Positions 1 through 6,525 of a stretch of DNA of 9,701 bases are shown here, in pieces (the stretch's first letter is position 1; the number at the start of each line of letters is the position of its first letter). The notes beneath the pieces were generated by a model, which saw nothing but the letters and a program-made list of their open reading frames with translations, made no database searches and was not told the origin of the DNA. Made by a program: the position numbers and the translations under genes. The DNA comes from Verrucomicrobiota bacterium (GTDB lineage: Bacteria; Verrucomicrobiota; Verrucomicrobiia; Limisphaerales; JAEYXS01), in contig JAJNBN010000084.1 of assembly GCA_021156225.1 (NCBI GenBank), forward strand, positions 1 to 9,701, read 5' to 3'.

Positions 1-100
1 TCACGCCGACGACCGGGAGCATGGCGGCGAGTTCAGAATCGCTGGGGCCGAGGTGGCGGCTGGCGAACTGGTCTGGATGGGCAAGATTAATGGCGGACAT
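1..100 (-). CDS. gcvP: Glycine dehydrogenase (decarboxylating), P-protein of the glycine cleavage system, N-terminal fragment
   Basis: Reading the minus strand from the ATG at 100 gives 33 residues before the window edge, beginning MSAINLAHPDQFASRHLGPS and ending with an AAML-PVVGV segment. The F-x-x-R-H-[IL]-G-P motif, followed about ten residues later by an ML dipeptide and then a VG, is the hallmark start of GcvP proteins. E. coli GcvP has FIERHIGP in the same place. The P-protein is a cytoplasmic PLP enzyme that decarboxylates glycine and passes the aminomethyl group to the lipoylated H-protein. Only about 3% of a normal 950-residue protein is visible, so the PLP lysine and the catalytic domains cannot be checked. 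No clear Shine-Dalgarno sequence precedes the ATG. The gene is divergent from the SDR gene at 298, and no glycine riboswitch was recognised in the spacer. Confidence 0.85.
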   Translation of the reverse strand, partial: MSAINLAHPDQFASRHLGPSDSELAAMLPVVGV

Positions 101-176
101 GTGATTCAGCGTCAGTGACCGGGGTGGCCGGTCGAAAAACAAGGGTGCAAGGTAAGGGCGGGCGGGGGCAAATCAA

Positions 177-191
177 GTGAACTTTGTTCAC
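177..191. promoter_or_regulatory. Perfect 6-3-6 inverted repeat in a divergent spacer, possible operator
   Basis: GTGAAC-TTT-GTTCAC is a perfect palindrome with a 3-base centre. It lies between the divergent gcvP start (100) and the SDR start (298). It overlaps a weak TTGTTC element (184-189) that could act as a -35 for the rightward gene, with GATAGC 17 bases further on. A dimeric regulator could bind here and control either gene. No T-run follows, so it is not a terminator. The function is inferred from position and symmetry only. Confidence 0.35.
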
Positions 192-297
192 AAGAGCCTA
201 ACAGAGGATAGCGTGCCTAATGAGGGTGTGAAGCGTGGCTGTTTCCGGGCGGAAAAGGTGGTCCCTTTTGAGCTTTTGAGCGGGGGCAAGCCGGTCT

Positions 298-1200
298 ATG
301 CTCGCCTCAATGCGCGTTCTCATCATCGGTTGCGGCTACTTGGGTCTGCCGTTGGGCAAAGCCTTGGTAGCCAAGGAGCATGAAGTCTTCGGCGTGCGCC
401 GTAGCGTGGAGGGGAATGCGGAATTGGAAGCGGCAGGCATCAAGCCGCTGGTGGCAGACATCACGAAACCGGAGACACTGGCCGCGTTGCCGGGGCCATT
501 CGATTGGATAGTAAATTGCGTATCTTCCAGTAAGGGCGGGCCAGATGTATATCGGCGGGTCTATTTGGAAGGGACGAAGAATCTGCTCAACTGGCTGGCG
601 GCCAATCCGCCCAAGAAATTCATCTACACGAGCAGCACCAGTGTTTATGGCCAGACGGACGGGATGCCGGTGAAGGAAAGCGCCTCGACGATGCCGGTCA
701 ACGAAACCAGCCAGATCTTGGTGCAGACGGAGAAGCTTCTGCTGCAAGCCTTTCAGACGAGCAAGTTCCCGGCGGTCATCCTGCGCGTGGCGGGCATCTA
801 CGGGCCGGGACGAGGCCATCTCTTCCAGCAGTATCTGAAGGATGAGGCGCGCATCCATGGCAAGGGTGATCGCATCATCAACATGATCCATCTGGATGAT
901 GCGGTGGGAGTTATCCAAGCCGCGCTCAAGGGCGCGCATGTGGGCGAGATCTACAATGTCGTGGATGATGAGCCGGTGTCGCAGTTGCATTTCTACCGCT
1001 GGCTGGGAGAAGCCTTGGGCAAGGATATGCCACCGCAGGCTACAGAAGCGGAAAGTGCCGAGCGCAAGCGCGGCCTGACGAACAAGAAGGTGGCGAACCG
1101 CAAGCTGAAGATGGAACTGGGGTATCAGTATATCCATCCGACGTTCCGACAGGGATATACGGCGGAGATGCTATGGATGGAGCGCGCGGGGTTGCTGTAG
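298..1200 (+). CDS. Atypical SDR, NAD(P)-binding epimerase/dehydratase-like protein (YeeZ-like)
   Basis: This is a cytoplasmic Rossmann-fold protein of the extended/atypical short-chain dehydrogenase class. The nucleotide-binding loop GCGYLG is at residues 11-16, right after the first beta strand. A typical SSTSVYG strand/loop is at 112-118, RVAGIYGPG at 163-171 and NMIHLDD at 195-201. The C-terminal segment with RGLTNKK (258-264) and a GY-x-x-x-PTFRQGY stretch is typical of the YeeZ-like group. The catalytic YxxxK of classical SDRs is not intact: K146 is present but V142 stands where the Tyr should be. The true reaction is therefore unknown, and a binding or non-canonical role is possible. 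Its 300 residues fit the family. An in-frame ATG at 310 would start directly at MRVLIIGCGYLG and may be the true start. A GGGGG tract at 282-286 slightly favours 298. Confidence 0.85.
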   Translation: MLASMRVLIIGCGYLGLPLGKALVAKEHEVFGVRRSVEGNAELEAAGIKPLVADITKPETLAALPGPFDWIVNCVSSSKGGPDVYRRVYLEGTKNLLNWLAANPPKKFIYTSSTSVYGQTDGMPVKESASTMPVNETSQILVQTEKLLLQAFQTSKFPAVILRVAGIYGPGRGHLFQQYLKDEARIHGKGDRIINMIHLDDAVGVIQAALKGAHVGEIYNVVDDEPVSQLHFYRWLGEALGKDMPPQATEAESAERKRGLTNKKVANRKLKMELGYQYIHPTFRQGYTAEMLWMERAGLL

Positions 1201-1234
1201 CCGGTTGCACCGGCGGGCCAATAATGGATTGAAT

Positions 1235-1381
1235 TCACGTGAGCATGGCGGCTTTGCGACGGATGCGAACTTTAGCTTCTTCCCAATCAGAAAACTTGGC
1301 CTGACCTGATTTCACCAGCTTCTTTGTCGCTTTGAGTTCCTTGGCATGCCAGACAGGGGATTTCACCTTGGACTGGGACAT
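1235..1381 (-). CDS. Small 48-residue protein resembling addiction-module antitoxin C-termini
   Basis: A minus-strand ORF from the ATG at 1381 to the TGA at 1235-1237 encodes 48 residues. It is lysine/arginine-rich and reads MSQSKVKSPVWHAKELKATK at the start. It continues with an LVKSGQAKFSDWEEAKVRIR stretch. The pattern W-x-x-E-L, then K/R-rich helix, then S-G-x-x-x-x-x-x-W-E-E-x-[KR] recalls the C-terminal part of the addiction module protein family (Unstab_antitox, PF09720), recognised here by eye only. It would be shorter than the usual 65-80 residues, lacking the N-terminal part. There is no RelE/ParE-like toxin next to it: downstream is the convergent SDR gene and upstream a 178-bp gap. 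It could be an orphan or truncated antitoxin, a small unrelated basic protein, or a chance ORF. No Shine-Dalgarno sequence is visible. Confidence 0.45.
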   Translation of the reverse strand: MSQSKVKSPVWHAKELKATKKLVKSGQAKFSDWEEAKVRIRRKAAMLT

Positions 1382-1559
1382 TTTATTTAGCGGAGGGGTG
1401 CCAGCCATAGGGGGAACAATGACCGACCCGATTCAGAAAACACGTCCGGCGCAGAAGGTCGAATCTGTCCAGACGCTGCTCGCTTCCGGTTTGTTTCAGA
1501 AATTTGCAGGATGGTGAATTCTGCTTTCGCGCCTGTTCAAGATTGGGTTCAATGGGTGC

Positions 1560-3587
1560 ATGCTTCCAGTTTGTCTTAATCGACAGGTACTCCTGAGCGT
1601 TCTGCTCGTTGCTTCCCTTTCCACCAGTTTTGCGGCGGATGCCAAGAAGGCCGCCCCGCAACCAGCGGCCAAGGCAAAGGCGAAACAGGAGTTGCCGCCG
1701 AATCCCAAGAAACTCTCACCGCCTCCAGGTTTTCCGGTGCCAGCCGAGGCGAAGGCGGAGATCATGAACGGGGTGGCGGTGTTGGACCGGGAAATCCTGG
1801 CGTTGCAAACGTCCTTGAAGGGGCAGCCGAAGTTGTTGGAGCTTTTGCCGGATGTGCAGATCTATCGGAACGCGGCGGCGTATGCGGTGGAGGATGATAT
1901 TTTCTACGCCACGAACCAGACGAAGTCCGCGCTGGCGATGGTGAAGCAAGGAATGGATCGCGCGGCACAGTTGAAGGCCGGGCAAGCTCCGTGGACGACG
2001 GCCACCGGCTTGGTCGTGCGCGGGTTTGTATCGAAGCTGGATGGTTCGGTGCAGCCTTACGGGCTCGTGGTGCCGCCGAGTTTCAAGCCGGGCAACAAAC
2101 CGATGCGGCTGGATTTCTGGCTGCACGGGCGCGGCGATACGTTGAACGAGATTTCATTCATCGAAGGACGGCAGAAGTCCGTGGGCGAGTTCGCGCCGGA
2201 GAACACGTTTGTGCTGCATCCGTATGGGCGCTTCATGAATGCCTTCAAGTTCGCGGGTGAGGTGGATGTGTTCGAGGGGTTGGCGCATGCGATGAAGCAC
2301 TATCCGATTGATGCGAAACGCGTCTCCATGCGCGGGTTCTCGATGGGCGGTGCGGGGACGTGGCACTTGGGCGTGCATCACGCGGATCAATGGGCGGCGG
2401 TGAATCCGGGGGCGGGTTTTGTGGATGTGCTGAATTACCAAAAGCTCGCCGACAAGCTGAGCACCATCCCGTGGTATGAGCAGAAGCTGTGGGCCATGTA
2501 TGATCCGCTGGCGGCACCGATCAATTTGGTGAACACCTCACTCATCGCGTATAGCGGCGAGGAAGATGCGCAGAAGGCGGCGGCGGATCTGATGGAGGCG
2601 GCGCTGGCCAAGGAAGGCATCAAGATGACACATCTCATCGGGCCCAAGACCGGCCACAAATATGAACCGGAGACGAAGAAGCAGGTGGCGGCTCTGGTGG
2701 ATGCCGCAGCGGCGAAGGGTGTGACGGTGCCGAAGAAGGTGACGCTCGTGACGCATACGTTGAAGTGGAACAAGATGCATTGGGTGACGGTGAACTCGCT
2801 GGAGAAGCATTGGGAAGAGGCGCGGATTGAAGCGGATGCGTCTGGTAGCGGAACGGGGGTGAAAACGAAGAATGTGAAATCGTTTTCTCTCAATCCAGCG
2901 GAAGCCAAGGGCAATGTGAACATTGATGGGCAGAACGCGGGTACGGTGGGTGCCGGCAATTTTGTTAAAGAAGCGGGCAAGTGGAAGGCGGGCAGCACTG
3001 CCAGTGGTTCATTAGCCAAACAGCCCAACCTCCAAGGCCCCATCGATGACGCCTTCATGAGTTCCTTCATCATGGTGAAGCCGACCGGCCAGCCCTTGAA
3101 TGCCCAAGCCGGGCAATGGGCGCAGGCGGAGATGAAGGAAGCCATCTTCCAGTGGCGTCGCCAGTTCCGGGGGCCGGCGCAGGTGAAGGATGATGGCGCC
3201 ATCTCCGATGAGGACATCAAGAACAACAACCTCATCCTCTGGGGTGACCCTTCCAGCAACAAGGTCCTGGCGAAGATCGCGGACAAGCTGCCCATCAAGT
3301 GGACGGCCAAAGGTGTGCAAGTGGGTGACAAGACGTATGATGCGACGAAGAACGCGCCGGTACTCATCTATCCGAATCCGCTGAATCCCTCGAAATATGT
3401 GGTGATCAATTGCGGTTTTACGTTCGCGCAATACAGCTCGGGTACGAATTCCCAGCAGACACCCAAATTGCCTGACTGGGCGGTGGTGGACATGAGTGTG
3501 CCTTCCGGCGACCGCATCGCGGGCAAGGGCATCGTGGATGCCGCGTTCTTCGGCGAACAATGGGAACTGACGACGGCGCGGCAGTGA
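1560..3587 (+). CDS. Secreted alpha/beta-hydrolase (esterase or prolyl-oligopeptidase-like) with conserved C-terminal domain
   Basis: The protein starts with a Sec signal peptide: a short basic n-region with R9, a hydrophobic core at about 10-22, and probable cleavage near TSFA-AD (about 25). An Ala/Lys/Pro-rich linker follows. The alpha/beta-hydrolase domain spans about 160-385. It shows FWLHGRG (187-192, oxyanion loop HG), the nucleophile elbow GFSMGG with Ser261, a likely acid in the GEED segment (about 333-336), and the catalytic His366 in GPKTGHKYEP. This layout is shared with carbohydrate esterase family 1/feruloyl-esterase-like and prolyl-oligopeptidase-like proteins. The C-terminal part (about 390-675) includes NNNLILWGDPSSNKVLAKIA and a later LIYPNPLNPSKYVVINCGF segment, an arrangement I associate with planctomycete and verrucomicrobial hydrolases and whose role is unknown. 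It precedes the sugar oxidoreductase genes on the same strand with a 135-bp gap. Ester cleavage on a polysaccharide is plausible, but the substrate is unknown. Confidence 0.85.
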   Translation: MLPVCLNRQVLLSVLLVASLSTSFAADAKKAAPQPAAKAKAKQELPPNPKKLSPPPGFPVPAEAKAEIMNGVAVLDREILALQTSLKGQPKLLELLPDVQIYRNAAAYAVEDDIFYATNQTKSALAMVKQGMDRAAQLKAGQAPWTTATGLVVRGFVSKLDGSVQPYGLVVPPSFKPGNKPMRLDFWLHGRGDTLNEISFIEGRQKSVGEFAPENTFVLHPYGRFMNAFKFAGEVDVFEGLAHAMKHYPIDAKRVSMRGFSMGGAGTWHLGVHHADQWAAVNPGAGFVDVLNYQKLADKLSTIPWYEQKLWAMYDPLAAPINLVNTSLIAYSGEEDAQKAAADLMEAALAKEGIKMTHLIGPKTGHKYEPETKKQVAALVDAAAAKGVTVPKKVTLVTHTLKWNKMHWVTVNSLEKHWEEARIEADASGSGTGVKTKNVKSFSLNPAEAKGNVNIDGQNAGTVGAGNFVKEAGKWKAGSTASGSLAKQPNLQGPIDDAFMSSFIMVKPTGQPLNAQAGQWAQAEMKEAIFQWRRQFRGPAQVKDDGAISDEDIKNNNLILWGDPSSNKVLAKIADKLPIKWTAKGVQVGDKTYDATKNAPVLIYPNPLNPSKYVVINCGFTFAQYSSGTNSQQTPKLPDWAVVDMSVPSGDRIAGKGIVDAAFFGEQWELTTARQ

Positions 3588-3669
3588 GATAAACTAATTT
3601 GCCGAATATTCCGACGCTATTACCCGTCGAAATTACGGCTGGTTGTGCCGTTCTGGGCAGAAGCGAAGC

Positions 3670-3697
3670 TTGACGCATCCGGTGACGGGTCTAAAAC
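3670..3697 (+). promoter_or_regulatory. Candidate sigma-70-like promoter for the first Gfo/Idh/MocA gene
   Basis: TTGACG (3670-3675) is followed after 16 bases by TAAAAC (3692-3697), which lies 25 bases before the ATG at 3723. The -35 matches five of six consensus bases. The -10 is weaker. A start near 3704 would give a leader of about 20 bases. This is pattern matching only, and some read-through from the upstream hydrolase is possible because no terminator is visible after 3587. Confidence 0.35.
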
Positions 3698-3722
3698 AGC
3701 CTTTTGCGAGAACCCATTGACT

Positions 3723-5057
3723 ATGAATCAGCCTACTGACTCCCAACTCAATCGTCGTACGTTCCTCAAGACTTCCTCTGGCGCGGTCCTTACGGCCGGC
3801 GCCTTGGCTTCCGCCATGACGTTCCCGAACGTCTCCCGTGGTCAAGCCAAGGATGACAAGCTCAAGATCGGCTGGGTCGGTTGCGGCGGGCGCGGCAGCG
3901 GCGCGGCTTTTCAGGCGCTGATGGCGGACAGCAATGCCGAACTCTTCGCGGCCGGCGATGCGTTCAAGGAAAACATGGACCGCAGCATAAACGGTCTTAA
4001 AGCCTATCTGAAAGACAAAGCCGAGCGCGTCAATATCCCGCAGGAACGCCAGTTCGTGGGCATCGATGCCTTTCAAAAAGTCATCGATAGCGGTGTGGAT
4101 GTCGTGATCCTCACAGCTCCTCCGGGATTCCGCCCGCAACACATCGAGGCGGCAGTGAAGGCGGGCAAACATATTTTCACCGAGAAACCGATGGCCGTTG
4201 ACGGCACCGGCTTGCGTTCGGTGATGGCCAGCGCGGAACTGGCCAAGCAAAAGAAGCTGGCGATGGTGGATGGCTTCGTCTGGCGCTGGACGCTGGCGAA
4301 TCGCGAAGCGTACAAGCGGATTCATGACGGCGCGATCGGGGATGTTCTCGCTGTTTATTCCACTTACAACTCCGGCGGCACTGATCGTTATCCGAACGTC
4401 ACGCGCGAGAACACGCCGAGCGAGGTGGAGTATCAGATGCGCCGGTGGCACTATTTCCAATGGCTCTCGGGAGACGGCATCGTGGAGCAGGCGATCCATA
4501 GCATCGACAAGATGCTGTGGACGATGAAGGACGAGGCTCCGGTCAAGGCGGTGGCCCATGGTGGGCGGCAGGTGCGCACGGACAAAAAGTTCGGCAATGT
4601 GTTCGACCATTTCGCGGTGGAATACCGCTGGGAAAATGGCGTTCCGGGTTACCACTACAGCCGTCAGATGGACAACACTTGGGGTTCCGTGGCGGACCGC
4701 GTGTTCGGCACCAAGGGGGTCTACGACGGTGAGAGCGCGAGCAAGGTACACACCATCCGCGGCGAGAACCGCTGGCGCTACCGCCCGGAAGAGGGAACCA
4801 AGGATGACGGTTATCAGACCGAGCATAATGAGCTGTTTGCCTCCATCCGCTCGGGCAATCCGATCAACACGTCGGACCGGTTCATCAAAGCCACGGCCAT
4901 GGGCATCATGGGCCGCATGGCCGCCTACACGGGCAAGGAAGTGACTTGGGAACAGGTGATCAATTCCAAGGAAGATTCCTTCCCGAAGAATCTCACGTGG
5001 GATAGCAAATTGCCCGAAGTGCCGGTGGCCTTGCCCGGCATCACGCCGCTGGTTTAA
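3723..5057 (+). CDS. Tat-exported Gfo/Idh/MocA family oxidoreductase (paralogue 1)
   Basis: This NAD(P)-dependent sugar or inositol dehydrogenase-like protein is predicted to act in the periplasm. The ATG at 3723 is preferred over the frame's earlier ATG at 3645 because it places a twin-arginine signal at the N-terminus: NRRTFLKTSS (10-19), a hydrophobic stretch, then a probable cleavage around 36-42. The 444-residue protein then has the dinucleotide-binding KIGWVGCGGRGSGA (48-61). Other landmarks are PPGFRPQH (133-140), the family's EKP motif (154-156) and SGDGIVEQAIHSID (249-262), which contains the likely catalytic His259. Tat export of a Gfo/Idh enzyme implies cofactor loading in the cytoplasm, as known for Zymomonas glucose-fructose oxidoreductase. 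It is a close paralogue of the protein at 5215-6510, with long shared blocks. A strong terminator follows 20 bases after the stop. The substrate cannot be told from the sequence. Confidence 0.9.
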   Translation: MNQPTDSQLNRRTFLKTSSGAVLTAGALASAMTFPNVSRGQAKDDKLKIGWVGCGGRGSGAAFQALMADSNAELFAAGDAFKENMDRSINGLKAYLKDKAERVNIPQERQFVGIDAFQKVIDSGVDVVILTAPPGFRPQHIEAAVKAGKHIFTEKPMAVDGTGLRSVMASAELAKQKKLAMVDGFVWRWTLANREAYKRIHDGAIGDVLAVYSTYNSGGTDRYPNVTRENTPSEVEYQMRRWHYFQWLSGDGIVEQAIHSIDKMLWTMKDEAPVKAVAHGGRQVRTDKKFGNVFDHFAVEYRWENGVPGYHYSRQMDNTWGSVADRVFGTKGVYDGESASKVHTIRGENRWRYRPEEGTKDDGYQTEHNELFASIRSGNPINTSDRFIKATAMGIMGRMAAYTGKEVTWEQVINSKEDSFPKNLTWDSKLPEVPVALPGITPLV

Positions 5058-5077
5058 AACGAGTATTTTTCGTCAAA

Positions 5078-5119
5078 GCCCCGTATCTCTACTGATACGG
5101 GGCATTTTGTTTTCTTTTT
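5078..5119 (+). terminator. Rho-independent terminator
   Basis: A perfect 10-bp stem, GCCCCGTATC (5078-5087) paired with GATACGGGGC (5094-5103), encloses a 6-base loop (TCTACT). A T-rich tract (ATTTTGTTTTCTTTTT, 5104-5119) follows directly. It lies 20 bases after the stop of the first oxidoreductase gene. It should separate that gene's transcription from the next one. The AAAG before the stem also makes the structure partly usable on the opposite strand, but there is no minus-strand gene here. Confidence 0.9.
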
Positions 5120-5170
5120 GAAGGGTTTCCGCTTAACTGGCGTCAGGCTTTGGTGCGGCTGCATGGCCGC

Positions 5171-5200
5171 TTGACGTAGCTACTGATTAAGACCTAATTT
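5171..5200 (+). promoter_or_regulatory. Candidate sigma-70-like promoter for the second oxidoreductase/isomerase operon
   Basis: TTGACG (5171-5176) is followed after 18 bases by TAATTT (5195-5200), which lies 14 bases before the ATG at 5215. Because a terminator precedes it, a new promoter is expected in this 95-base stretch, and this is the best match. Initiation about 7 bases after the -10 would leave a leader of under 10 bases, so translation would be nearly leaderless. That fits the absence of a Shine-Dalgarno sequence. Confidence 0.4.
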
Positions 5201-5214
5201 TCGTCCGAACCCTT

Positions 5215-6510
5215 ATGAAACCGACACCTACTTCACGGCGCGACTTTTTGAAGACTTCCTCCACGGTCGCCTTGGGTGGGGCCTTGGCCTTCCCTTCCAT
5301 CACGAAGGCGGCGGGTGCGGGTGACAAGTTGCGCATCGGGTTCATCGGTTGCGGGGGGCGCGGTTCCGGCGCAGCGGCCCAAGCCTTGAAGGCGGACAGC
5401 AATGTGGAGCTGTATGCGGTGGGTGATGTCTTTCAAAGCCAGATCGATAAGAGCCTGAAAGCCGTACAGGCGGACGTGGCCAAACCGGAGAAGTTCAATG
5501 TGCCCGCCGAGCGGCAGTTCGTGGGTATCGATTCTTACCAAAAGGTCATCAACAGCGGTGTGGACATGGTCATCCTGACCACGCCGCCGGGTTTTCGGCC
5601 GCAGCATCTGCGCGCGGCGGTTGAAGCCGGCAAGCATGTTTTCCTCGAGAAACCGATGGCCACGGATGCGCCGGGCATCCGCTCCGTGATTGAATCGGTG
5701 AAGATCGCCAAGGAGAAGAAACTCGCGATGGTGGCGGGCTTCTGCTGGCGTTATGACGCTTCATTGCGCGAACTTTTTAAGCGCATCCACGACGGACAGA
5801 TCGGTGAGATCCGCGCCGTTTACGCGAATTACCTGACGGGTCCTGTGAAGCCGATGCCCCCGGCCGACACGCGGCCTGCTGGCATCACGGACATGGAGTG
5901 GATGATCCGCAACTGGTATAATTTCAACTGGCTCTCTGGTGATGGTCTGGTGGAGCAGGCTGTGCACGCGGTGGATTGGGTGGGCTGGGTGATGAAAGAT
6001 CAGGCACCGCTTCGTTGCACTGCCGTCGGTGGCCGCCAGATTCCGGCTGAAGGTGGGAACATCTACGATCATATCGAAGTGAATTTCGAGTGGGAAGGCG
6101 GGGTGCGCGGCTTCCTCGCCCAGCGCCAGATCACGGGCTGCTACGGCGAAAACAATCTGTATGCGATCGGCAGCAAAGGCGTGGCGAGCATCGGCCGCCA
6201 ACGCAGTGTGCGGATCACCGGCGACAATCCCTGGCGCTATGAAGGCGAAAAGCCGGCGGACATGTACCAAGTGGAGCATGACGAACTCTTCGCCTCGATC
6301 CGTGCGGGTAACCCGATCAACGATGGCGACCGTATGGTGACCAGTACCTTGATGGCAATCATGGGTCGCACAGCCGGTTATACTGGGCTCGAAATCACCT
6401 GGGATATGATGCTGAACTCCAAGCAAGTGCTGGTGCCGGACATCAAAGATTGGAACACGCCCATCGAAGTGCCGCCGCTGGCGATGCCGGGCCGCACGAA
6501 GTTCATCTAA
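5215..6510 (+). CDS. Tat-exported Gfo/Idh/MocA family oxidoreductase (paralogue 2)
   Basis: This is a 431-residue NAD(P)-dependent dehydrogenase-like protein, predicted periplasmic. The twin-arginine signal is SRRDFLKTSS (7-16), followed by a hydrophobic stretch and probable cleavage around 28-34. The Rossmann motif is RIGFIGCGGRGSGA (40-53). PPGFRPQH is at 124-131, EKP at 145-147 and SGDGLVEQAVHAVD at 241-254, with the likely catalytic His251. Long blocks match the neighbour at 3723-5057, such as RQFVGID, NSGVD/DSGVD, PPGFRPQH and ELFASIR-x-GNPIN, so the two arose by tandem duplication. They differ in the loop after the second domain's first strand (about 207-224 here) and in the region before the C-terminal strands. 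Different substrates are therefore likely. The stop is 15 bases before the isomerase gene, so the two are probably cotranscribed. Confidence 0.9.
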   Translation: MKPTPTSRRDFLKTSSTVALGGALAFPSITKAAGAGDKLRIGFIGCGGRGSGAAAQALKADSNVELYAVGDVFQSQIDKSLKAVQADVAKPEKFNVPAERQFVGIDSYQKVINSGVDMVILTTPPGFRPQHLRAAVEAGKHVFLEKPMATDAPGIRSVIESVKIAKEKKLAMVAGFCWRYDASLRELFKRIHDGQIGEIRAVYANYLTGPVKPMPPADTRPAGITDMEWMIRNWYNFNWLSGDGLVEQAVHAVDWVGWVMKDQAPLRCTAVGGRQIPAEGGNIYDHIEVNFEWEGGVRGFLAQRQITGCYGENNLYAIGSKGVASIGRQRSVRITGDNPWRYEGEKPADMYQVEHDELFASIRAGNPINDGDRMVTSTLMAIMGRTAGYTGLEITWDMMLNSKQVLVPDIKDWNTPIEVPPLAMPGRTKFI

Positions 6511-6525
6511 TCAACGACACAACCT

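Noticed and set aside
101..297. Glycine riboswitch upstream of gcvP
   Set aside because: No paired aptamer core or matching stems could be found on the minus strand of this spacer, and most of it seems too short and GC-skewed.
307..1137. Minus-strand open frame (276 codons) opposite the SDR gene
   Set aside because: It is a shadow of the SDR coding strand with no motifs of its own.
1201..1213. Small hairpin CCGGT-TGC-ACCGG after the SDR stop
   Set aside because: The stem is only 5 bp and no T-run follows, so it is not a convincing terminator.
1332..1517. Plus-strand 61-codon frame before the hydrolase
   Set aside because: It overlaps the better-supported minus-strand small ORF, has no ribosome site and no recognisable features. 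A shorter start at 1420 was also considered and is equally unsupported.
2435..3367. Minus-strand open frame (310 codons) opposite the secreted hydrolase
   Set aside because: It overlaps a gene with an intact catalytic triad and shows no recognisable domain; its length is explained by codon bias on the other strand.
3624..3690. Complementary 7-mers ACCCGTC and GACGGGT in the leader before the first oxidoreductase
   Set aside because: The arms are separated by more than 50 bases and could be chance; no further pairing supports a defined structure.
3633..4826. Long minus-strand open frame (397 codons) opposite the first oxidoreductase
   Set aside because: It is antisense to a clear Gfo/Idh/MocA gene, has no family motifs, and its His/Arg/Leu-rich composition is that of a GC-rich shadow frame.
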